Origin: a virus
DNA: 41,751 nucleotides
IMG/VR virus record: IMGVR_UViG_3300036398_003360
Coordinates: 1 to 41,751 of that record
Direction: 5' to 3' (one strand)
Shown: positions 1 through 6,793 of the stretch, piece after piece
How positions within the stretch are numbered: position 1 is the first letter of the stretch
Layout: every line of letters starts with the position of its first letter
Program-made: the position numbers and the translations under genes
Notes under the pieces: model-generated
The model's database searches: none
Seen by the model: the letters and a program-made list of their open reading frames with translations, nothing else
What the model was told of the DNA's origin: nothing

Positions 1-3000
1 GTATAACCTGCCGCAGCAAACCAAGGGAAAGCAATATTATCAGTTAAAGCTAAGTTTCTACAAACCTCAGCAGTTGGTGGTATATAGATTTGTGTATTGT
101 TAACAGTATCTCTTGTTAATACCCAAGGATAGTAAGTTGCCGTGTAGTTAGAATCTATACCCGCAGTTTCTAAGTTATCAACAGCTTCTTGTGGATAAAT
201 AACATCAGTTTGTTCACCCGTTGTTGGTACTAACATATTGTAGTCAGGTGTTGTTGTGATGTAAATTGAGTCAGCTCTATCAAATTCTATCATTTCTATT
301 GCTGCTTCTACAAGGTTACTATTGTTTACATAATCAATACCTGTTGTTACGAATACATTTATATTAACCGCTTCAGGATTTTGGAATGTTTGTTGACCTA
401 ACAAGTAAGCGTAATAGTCAGTATTAGCATAATCTTGAGTTGTATTCCCAACTGTTATTGTTTTGAATGCACCCCATCCTGTTGCTGTTGGATATCTGAA
501 CGATGGACATGCACCTCTTAAATAACCACTTCTACCCAAAATAAAGTTATCGGCATTAGTTCTACGTTCTCTGTAGATGTCCCAACCATCGAAACCACCT
601 GAGCACAAGAAACTAAATTTACGTGCAAATATTCTGTAGTAAGGATTTGTTTCATCACTAGGGTCACTTGTGAATGTACCACTACCAACATAAAACTCAG
701 CAGTACCACTTGTAGTAAACGAGTTAGCAATAGTAATACCTGAAGCGTCTTTATCCATATGGAAACCTTTTGTTCTATAAGACCAATCAGCCCCAGTAGT
801 TGCATCACAGATACTTGAACCTGGTAAACGTTTTCCTTTGTAAGTGAAGAAATCAACATCGTAACCAACTGTATCAGAAATACCTAAATATGTTCTTCTA
901 ACATTGTCACCAGCACTTCTTAAAGCATCATCAGCACCTGAAGCTAACCCGAAAGGTGGATTGTATACAACTTCACCAGGGAAATCATATTTAGTTTTGT
1001 AAATTGGGAATGGTGATTTTGCACCAGCATATTCTCTCATATTGTAACCAACGAAACCACAAGGTAAAGCATCGATTGGTGCATCTTCATTAATCTCTAA
1101 CATTACAAATTTGGAGTTCAAAGCATATTCACCATCTTTAGTTCCAATTTTTTTAGCTATGAAATTATTTTCATTAGGATTCATTGAACAATTTGTAAAT
1201 TTCTCTAATACAACAGGATTTGAATCACTATCAAAGAAATCTCTAATTTGAACATCAAAAGTACCATTATTGAATGACATATTTGCCATAGAAATTTTTA
1301 CTTCTGTATTTGCAGCATCCCCATCAGCTATCGTTGTAAATCTGAATAGATTAAATACTTTGTTACCTCTAAGTTCAGAAACAACCCATGGAGAAACTGG
1401 TGATTGGTATCTTTCTAAGTAGAAAGCTATTGAAGTTGCGTCTACCTCTTGTCTTGCATTTGGTAATGCAATCAAGTCACAATTCAAACCTCTAATGTAA
1501 CCTTTTCTATAACCATAGTTTAATAATGATTGGAACCTTTCTTCTACAAACAATGGTGTTGTTGCTCTTGGTTTTGCAAAGTTACTTGAACCGAATACTT
1601 TAGCAATATACTTAGGGTCTGAATTAGTAAATGATGTTTCGAAAGTAAAGTTATCACCATCTTTATTAGTAACATTAAGTGCAAATGTTGAATATGGATT
1701 TTTAGTAACCGCTGAATATGTGCCAGTACAATCCATACTAACGTCAGTTAATCCACTGACCTCATATACGGCACCATTATCTGTACCATAAGTTGCAATA
1801 CCTCTTGAACGTAGTGTTGCTATTACCAAGTCATCATAATCTGTATATGCTGTACCACTATAAATGTATATGTTACCAGTTATACTACCACTATAACAAT
1901 TAGTGATTGTACCTGTTTGAATTGTTCCTGTATTACCTGTTGTACAAACACCACATGGGTCTGTGAAAAGTAAATTAACAGTCCAAGCTGAAGTTGCTGT
2001 CAAATCGTCAGATACTATTGTATATGATTTAGTCAAAGAACTAAAATTATAACCAACTGTTGTTGCCGATTGTACCACACCACCACTTGTTATACCACTT
2101 AATGCTGGGTTAGTACAAGCACTGAAATTAATAGTCATTGCAGTTACGTCAGCTGTAGTTGCTGTGGATGGAAGACAAACATTAATTACATTTGTATTGT
2201 AATTGATTGCACCTGTAACTGTAGTGATAGTTGGAGAACTTACTGAGTAACTATAAAATGATGCACAATTTGATAACGATGATGTTAGTGTTAAACTATT
2301 AACATAATCGTAAAAAGAATAACCCGAATATTGACCATTTCCAATATTATCAAAAGTTGCATAATACCAAGTATCATTAACGGCTGCAGTATAGTCGGCC
2401 AAATCCGAACTAATGTTATCAACACCAAACACATTATTTTGAGAAGTGTACCCTGATAATAATGTATCAATAGTTCCACCTGATACTGTACCAAAATAGT
2501 TTATTGATGTTGCTGATGTTGATGGGGTGTTTAAAATATTGAATAACTGATTTTTTATATCAGAATCAATCGTTGAGGTTGACCCATTAAATAACTCATA
2601 TGTACTATATAAGTCACCCGATAGAAGTGCCGGTATTGATGTTGTGTATGAAATAGAGTTAATACTATTTGTACAACCAGTAAAATTGATTGTATAACTA
2701 CTAACTTTAAATTCAACACATTGTGTAATACAACTTACAGTTGAAGCACTTGAACAATCAAACCCAACAGTTGATTGGTCAACATTAGCAACCGTAGATA
2801 TAGACCAAGAAGGTCCTGCATCATAACCTGATAACCCAAGAATTCTTGTTACGAATAATTGGTTAGATTGTTGTAAGTATGCTTTGGCTACATAAGCGGC
2901 TTCATACTTTGGTATTTGAGTGTTTATAAATTTCTCAGGGGAAGTACCACCGAAATACGTTGTGAATTCGTCAAAGTTTGTAATAAAAATAGGTTCGAAG

Positions 3001-3125
3001 GCTGGACCTTTCAAGGTTTCACCAACAATACCAAGAGTTGTTACGCCCACACTTTGTGACACAAAACTTAAATCGACCTCAGAAGTATAGACACCAGGAG
3101 ATACGAAAACTTTACTGTTTGACAT
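1..3125 (-). CDS. Tail sheath protein (T4 gp18-like), C-terminus outside the window
   Basis: This is the contractile sheath subunit, which polymerises around the tail tube and shortens to drive DNA delivery. The frame is open from ATG 3125 to the window edge (at least 1041 residues; T4 gp18 has about 660). The N-terminus has the family signature: a start near VSPGVYTSEVDLS, then VGVTTLGIVGET and KGPAFEP. The core resumes near nt 1640 with a PKYIAKVFG-type stretch. The visible end carries IAFPWFAAAGY, matching the C-terminal domain of sheath proteins, so little is probably missing. Residues about 115-460 (nt about 2780-1740) are a Ser/Thr/Cys-rich, beta-strand-like insertion absent from the short T4 protein. 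A TATTTAT promoter-like element lies about 26 nt upstream. The gp15- and gp14-like genes upstream on the same strand fit the T4 neck-tail cluster. Confidence 0.92.
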   Translation of the reverse strand, partial: MSNSKVFVSPGVYTSEVDLSFVSQSVGVTTLGIVGETLKGPAFEPIFITNFDEFTTYFGGTSPEKFINTQIPKYEAAYVAKAYLQQSNQLFVTRILGLSGYDAGPSWSISTVANVDQSTVGFDCSSASTVSCITQCVEFKVSSYTINFTGCTNSINSISYTTSIPALLSGDLYSTYELFNGSTSTIDSDIKNQLFNILNTPSTSATSINYFGTVSGGTIDTLLSGYTSQNNVFGVDNISSDLADYTAAVNDTWYYATFDNIGNGQYSGYSFYDYVNSLTLTSSLSNCASFYSYSVSSPTITTVTGAINYNTNVINVCLPSTATTADVTAMTINFSACTNPALSGITSGGVVQSATTVGYNFSSLTKSYTIVSDDLTATSAWTVNLLFTDPCGVCTTGNTGTIQTGTITNCYSGSITGNIYIYSGTAYTDYDDLVIATLRSRGIATYGTDNGAVYEVSGLTDVSMDCTGTYSAVTKNPYSTFALNVTNKDGDNFTFETSFTNSDPKYIAKVFGSSNFAKPRATTPLFVEERFQSLLNYGYRKGYIRGLNCDLIALPNARQEVDATSIAFYLERYQSPVSPWVVSELRGNKVFNLFRFTTIADGDAANTEVKISMANMSFNNGTFDVQIRDFFDSDSNPVVLEKFTNCSMNPNENNFIAKKIGTKDGEYALNSKFVMLEINEDAPIDALPCGFVGYNMREYAGAKSPFPIYKTKYDFPGEVVYNPPFGLASGADDALRSAGDNVRRTYLGISDTVGYDVDFFTYKGKRLPGSSICDATTGADWSYRTKGFHMDKDASGITIANSFTTSGTAEFYVGSGTFTSDPSDETNPYYRIFARKFSFLCSGGFDGWDIYRERRTNADNFILGRSGYLRGACPSFRYPTATGWGAFKTITVGNTTQDYANTDYYAYLLGQQTFQNPEAVNINVFVTTGIDYVNNSNLVEAAIEMIEFDRADSIYITTTPDYNMLVPTTGEQTDVIYPQEAVDNLETAGIDSNYTATYYPWVLTRDTVNNTQIYIPPTAEVCRNLALTDNIAFPWFAAAGY

Positions 3126-3151
3126 TGATAAGGATGTTTAATAATTTATTT

Positions 3152-3163
3152 TATAAATAAATA
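3152..3163 (-). promoter_or_regulatory. Promoter-like TATTTAT element of the sheath gene
   Basis: Two overlapping copies of the recurring octamer lie on the minus strand, 26-31 nt before the sheath ATG. The call rests on the motif's repeated position before gene starts in this window. Confidence 0.5.
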
Positions 3164-3214
3164 TTAGTATCAACCCTAAAAAACTTTACTTCATTATATG
3201 TATTGATAAATTGA

Positions 3215-3241
3215 GTAGAATAAATTCTACCTTTTTTCTAC
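3215..3241. promoter_or_regulatory. Candidate operator: inverted repeat plus an extra half-site
   Basis: GTAGAAT and ATTCTAC arms flank a central AA (3215-3230), and a third half-site, TTCTAC, follows at 3236-3241, directly abutting the start of the small ribbon-helix-helix-like gene. The arrangement fits an autoregulatory operator for a dimeric RHH repressor. That role is inferred from position and symmetry only. Confidence 0.4.
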
Positions 3242-3242
3242 T

Positions 3243-3407
3243 ATGTCTAAAACAGAGAAAAAAATAAAGAATTTGAAGATATCTATTGAGGTACACGATA
3301 TATTAAAAACATATTGTGATAAGAATGGTATAAAAATGTATCGTTTTTTGGAAAGATTGATAGTTGAAAAGTGTAAAGAAAAAAAAGATATATATGGTGA
3401 TTCTTAA
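3243..3407 (+). CDS. Small ribbon-helix-helix-like protein (54 aa)
   Basis: This short ORF starts at ATG 3243 and ends at TAA 3405-3407. It is strongly basic and reads as a short strand (NLKISIEVHDIL) followed by two helices around a turn (CDKNG, then MYRFLERLIVEKC). This is the pattern of MetJ/Arc-type ribbon-helix-helix DNA-binding proteins such as CopG. Such proteins dimerise and insert the paired N-terminal strands into the DNA major groove. The gene sits alone on the plus strand inside a minus-strand structural cluster, and its stop overlaps the stop of the convergent gp15-like gene by 4 nt. The symmetric sequence just upstream may be its operator. The fold is inferred from pattern only, and the target is unknown. 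Confidence 0.6.
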   Translation: MSKTEKKIKNLKISIEVHDILKTYCDKNGIKMYRFLERLIVEKCKEKKDIYGDS

Positions 3408-4441
3408 AGTAAGAAGCCACTCAAAACCATAGAAGATACTTCAGAGACATTTAATCTAACTACTTCAATCCTTACAATATCATTAGTGTTAATTTGTACT
3501 TGTGAAACATTAGTTCCATAATAATCATTATTAATATAAACATCATAGGTATTGACATTAACAATATCTAATATACTAAGATTAGTTGTGTAATTGAATG
3601 TTTGAGATAATGTATCGTTACCCACATTATAAATCAAATTGAAATTATTTGATTGTTCAATAGATTCCATTTTTTTTCTTCTTCTTGTTGTACGAGTATC
3701 AACTTCGGTAACTTGTAAAACTCTACTTACTGCAGGACTTACCTCAAACTCGTTTTCATCAATTAGAAAACCTAACATAGTAAAACTATAACTTTGGATA
3801 TAATATTTTCTTTTGTTCAAATCTAAGACACTTTCATCCGAAATATCACCCATTACAATTGGAATATAATGCCCTTTAATAACTTGATACGCTTGACGAG
3901 ATGCAAATTTCTCCAAAATAATTTTATTAAATTGGTTTAGTTCACGCATTCTATTACAAATTATTTTTACATCAAAAGATATATCCACAGGAACTGGTTG
4001 TGGTATTTTGTAAACATCCATACCCATCCTTTGTCCATCCCACGTTGGAACTTGAGCATAAAAAAATAACCTTCTATTTGGAATATTATATAGTGTTGAT
4101 GGGTTGGTTCCAAATTTGACTTCAGGTTTTCTTACAACTGTTACAAAAGGGGGCTCAACATTTTTATCGATATTTTGTATCTCCCAAGTTTCAACAAACT
4201 GAGTCCAATTTTGTGTTGTAACTAAAATATCAATTGTTGGTATTAATTTTCCATCTACAATAAGTTTCAATTCTTCTTTTACAAAATCTAAAAATCCACC
4301 ATCCAAATCAGCATGTAAAATTGATTTAGGCAAATAAGTTCCATCCTTATTTATCTTTTCTAATAATTCCTCTCTTCTCCCCAAACCTACCTTGGATTCG
4401 GTTAATGGTAAATATTTTTTTATTTTTTTAGGTAGTGGCAT
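3404..4441 (-). CDS. Probable tail sheath stabiliser/completion protein (T4 gp15-like)
   Basis: This is a 345-residue protein, against about 270 for T4 gp15. Known gp15 caps the sheath and tube and joins the tail to the neck. The similarity I see is one of pattern. A central segment near residues 145-245 contains PVPVDISFDVKIIC, then a helical MRELNQFNKIILEKF, then YIPIVMGDI and YYIQSYSFTMLGFLI. This resembles the gp15 core, where a beta-strand region is followed by a long helix and a second beta region. The last 90 residues are Asn/Thr-rich and beta-like, an extension not seen in T4. It lies 2 nt downstream of the gp14-like gene and upstream of the sheath, as expected for a neck-tail block. 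A different neck or connector role is possible. Confidence 0.5.
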   Translation of the reverse strand: MPLPKKIKKYLPLTESKVGLGRREELLEKINKDGTYLPKSILHADLDGGFLDFVKEELKLIVDGKLIPTIDILVTTQNWTQFVETWEIQNIDKNVEPPFVTVVRKPEVKFGTNPSTLYNIPNRRLFFYAQVPTWDGQRMGMDVYKIPQPVPVDISFDVKIICNRMRELNQFNKIILEKFASRQAYQVIKGHYIPIVMGDISDESVLDLNKRKYYIQSYSFTMLGFLIDENEFEVSPAVSRVLQVTEVDTRTTRRRKKMESIEQSNNFNLIYNVGNDTLSQTFNYTTNLSILDIVNVNTYDVYINNDYYGTNVSQVQINTNDIVRIEVVRLNVSEVSSMVLSGFLL

Positions 4442-4443
4442 TT

Positions 4444-4956
4444 TTATAATCCTCTAAATTCATCATCAACAACAGCTGATGCTATTATAGTACGATAGAA
4501 TGGTTTATATCCAGCATATGTATGTTTATTATCTGATATTACCCTTCCATCATCTGTTACTGTATAGAATCTAATTCTATCTTCAGTTTCGTAGTAACCA
4601 ATGTAATCACCAAAACTAACATCAACACCCAATTCATCTAATTGTCTTTGGTATACAGAAACTTTAAGATTACCTGGTTCAGTTTGATTAATTCTACTAT
4701 TTCCATAGTTTTTGTTTTCAGGTTCTGAAATTTGAACTAATCCTTTAAATTCTACTGGTGGTAAAAATTTAACCCCATCCTTTAAAGTTTCGCCATATAC
4801 GTCATCTGTCTTGGTTTTCATCCTATCAATTCGGTATAACACCAATGTAAAATTCATATCACCATGTAACCATTCTGACCCCATATTAATATCAAGGTCA
4901 TAGTCGTTTTGGTCGAAAAACTTACCGAGTCTAGTAATTGGTACTCTATTATTCAT
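4444..4956 (-). CDS. Probable neck protein (T4 gp14-like)
   Basis: This is a 170-residue protein with no signal peptide or membrane segment. T4 gp14 is a neck protein of the head-tail connector. The resemblance is in the arrangement: YGETLKDGVKFLPPVEFKG early, GDYIGYYETEDRIRFYTV in the middle, and an aromatic GYKPFYRTI near the end. These parallel the corresponding gp14 stretches, in which a 'FGEDL...' segment is followed by 'GDLIYFPMDNSLFEI' and 'PFYQLG'. It is followed within 2 nt by the gp15-like gene, so the two are likely co-transcribed. The TATTTATC element lies only 3 nt before the ATG, implying a very short leader or a slightly downstream start. Assignment is moderate; the adjacent gp15-like and sheath genes support it. 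Confidence 0.45.
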   Translation of the reverse strand: MNNRVPITRLGKFFDQNDYDLDINMGSEWLHGDMNFTLVLYRIDRMKTKTDDVYGETLKDGVKFLPPVEFKGLVQISEPENKNYGNSRINQTEPGNLKVSVYQRQLDELGVDVSFGDYIGYYETEDRIRFYTVTDDGRVISDNKHTYAGYKPFYRTIIASAVVDDEFRGL

Positions 4957-4959
4957 ATT

Positions 4960-4967
4960 GATAAATA
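4960..4967 (-). promoter_or_regulatory. Promoter-like TATTTATC element before the gp14-like gene
   Basis: This copy of the recurring octamer sits on the minus strand 3 nt before the ATG at 4956. The spacing is at the short end of the range seen in the window. Confidence 0.4.
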
Positions 4968-5003
4968 TAAACTTATTGACTATTTTTATGTTAAAATACG
5001 ATT

Positions 5004-6770
5004 TTGAATATATCAGGTAACACCTCTAATCTTATTGAATTAAAAGCACTCGACATATTAGATAATTATTCGGGAACAAATAACTATATTCAAAAATTAA
5101 AATACCTAAAGGAATCCAATAAAAAGTTTTACCCCACTCGTTCCCAAGCTGAATATATTATCAACTATCATTCTGTTGAACCAAAGGTTGCAAAGAAGTG
5201 GGTTAATATGGAACCATATTTTGCAAACAAGATTGCTGATGAAAAAAATATGTTATCAGTACCAACTGATATTTGGGTTGAAAAGTTATTGGTTGATAAA
5301 GATAAATCATACCATATTTGGGGTAAATTTAATACTGGTGACACTCTAACAGATATGTGGTTACCTAAGGCAGCATTATTAAAAACCCATAATACAATAG
5401 AAGTTAAAATTGATTATACAAAATATAGTCACAGACCACCACTTGAACACCAAAAAACCGCAATAGAAAAATTGGTGGGTAGTAAAAGATTTATTTTAGC
5501 TGACGATATGGGACTTGGTAAAACGACTAGTACTATAATCGCAGCATTAGAAACTGATATTAAAAAGATTTTAATTATCTGTCCTGCATCCCTTAAGATA
5601 AATTGGGAAAGGGAAATTAAAAACTACACAGATAGAAGTGTATATATTTGTGAAGGTAAAAACTTCTCAACTGAACACGACTTTGTTATTGTAAATTATG
5701 ATATCATTAAAAATTTTTATGATTTAAAAAACAAAGAAAACTCCCCAATCACAAAAGGTAACTTTGATTTGGTTATTATAGACGAAGCTCATTACATATC
5801 CAATCCCCAAGCTCAAAGAACAAAATTAATTAATAGTTTTGTTAAGGATGTTGAATATCTTTGGTTATTAACTGGTACTCCGATGACATCAAGGCCAATC
5901 AACTATTATAATTTATTGAATCTAATTGAAAGTCCTGTTGCTCAAAATTGGATGGCTTATGTTATCCGTTATTGTCAAGGATATCAATTTAAGGCGGGTA
6001 ATAGAAAGGTTTGGAATGTGAATGGGGCGTCAAACTTGGAAGAGTTAAGAGATAGGACATCAAGACAAGTTTTAAGAAGATTAAAAGAGGATGTACTAGA
6101 TTTACCTGAAAAGATTATTACCCCAATCTATCTTAGATTAAAATCTAAAATGTATGAAGAGTTAATGGGTGAGTATTACGAATGGTATAATAAACATCCT
6201 GATGAATCGAGGTCTTTAACAGTTCAGTTTAATAAGTTGATGAAAGTTAGACAAGTAATTGCTGAAGAAAAAATATTGAATACAATTGAGGTTGTTGAAA
6301 ATATTTTGGAACTTGGTAAAAAAGTTATCATATTCACAAACTTTACAGATACTCTACATAAGATTCATTCTCACTTTGGAAAGAAAGCTGTTTATTTGGA
6401 TGGAACTTGCTCAAAGGTTCAAAGACAATACGCTGTTGACCAATTCCAAGATAACGATAAGGTTAAAGTTTTTGTTGGGAACTTACAAGCTGCAGGAGTT
6501 GGTATTACATTAACTGCAGGTGAAGCTGTTGTATTTAATGACTTATCTTTTGTCCCCGCACATCACCAACAAGCTGAGGATAGAGCCTATAGATATGGTC
6601 AAAAGAATTGTGTTTCAGTCTATTATCCATTATTTGATAATACGATTGAAGGTGTTATCTATGATATGTTGATTAATAAAAAGAATGTTATTGATACTGT
6701 TATGGGTGATAATATTGATAGAGCGGAGTTCATTGAGCAAATTATGAACAAGATTAATTCTGTTCGTTAA
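5004..6770 (+). CDS. SNF2-family DNA helicase/translocase
   Basis: This is a superfamily 2 ATPase of the SNF2 class, acting on double-stranded DNA during phage replication, recombination or fork remodelling. Visible motifs are Walker A DDMGLGKT (167-174), DEAH box (260-263), LTGTP motif III (289-293) and motif VI QAEDRAYRYGQ (523-533). An extra N-terminal domain of about 140 residues precedes them. The full length and spacing resemble HepA/SMARCAL1-type phage helicases. The start is unusual: the frame opens after a stop at 4992, and its first conventional start is TTG 5004. The next in-frame ATG is at residue 69, and the region before it reads like real protein. An ATG at 4988 lies in another frame and would join this one if one T were missing from TTTT at 5002-5005. 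Confidence 0.92.
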   Translation: MNISGNTSNLIELKALDILDNYSGTNNYIQKLKYLKESNKKFYPTRSQAEYIINYHSVEPKVAKKWVNMEPYFANKIADEKNMLSVPTDIWVEKLLVDKDKSYHIWGKFNTGDTLTDMWLPKAALLKTHNTIEVKIDYTKYSHRPPLEHQKTAIEKLVGSKRFILADDMGLGKTTSTIIAALETDIKKILIICPASLKINWEREIKNYTDRSVYICEGKNFSTEHDFVIVNYDIIKNFYDLKNKENSPITKGNFDLVIIDEAHYISNPQAQRTKLINSFVKDVEYLWLLTGTPMTSRPINYYNLLNLIESPVAQNWMAYVIRYCQGYQFKAGNRKVWNVNGASNLEELRDRTSRQVLRRLKEDVLDLPEKIITPIYLRLKSKMYEELMGEYYEWYNKHPDESRSLTVQFNKLMKVRQVIAEEKILNTIEVVENILELGKKVIIFTNFTDTLHKIHSHFGKKAVYLDGTCSKVQRQYAVDQFQDNDKVKVFVGNLQAAGVGITLTAGEAVVFNDLSFVPAHHQQAEDRAYRYGQKNCVSVYYPLFDNTIEGVIYDMLINKKNVIDTVMGDNIDRAEFIEQIMNKINSVR

Positions 6771-6781
6771 TATTTATGAGA

Positions 6782-6789
6782 TATTTATA
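6782..6789 (+). promoter_or_regulatory. Promoter-like TATTTATA before the SOD fusion
   Basis: Two copies lie here, TATTTATG at 6771-6778 and TATTTATA at 6782-6789, upstream of ATG 6794. They favour 6794 over the in-frame ATG at 6776, which lies inside the first copy. Confidence 0.45.
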
Positions 6790-6793
6790 TCTT

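Noticed and set aside
518-868. Minus-strand frame of 116 codons inside the sheath gene
   Set aside because: It lies in another frame of the continuous sheath reading frame and has no family-like composition.
4988-5020. Separate leader ORF (ATG 4988, 10 codons) before the helicase
   Set aside because: Too short to support as a gene; it is discussed instead as a start-site problem of the helicase.
6776-6793. Earlier ATG 6776 as the start of the SOD fusion
   Set aside because: It falls inside one copy of the promoter-like element and adds only six residues not typical of SOD. It cannot be excluded.
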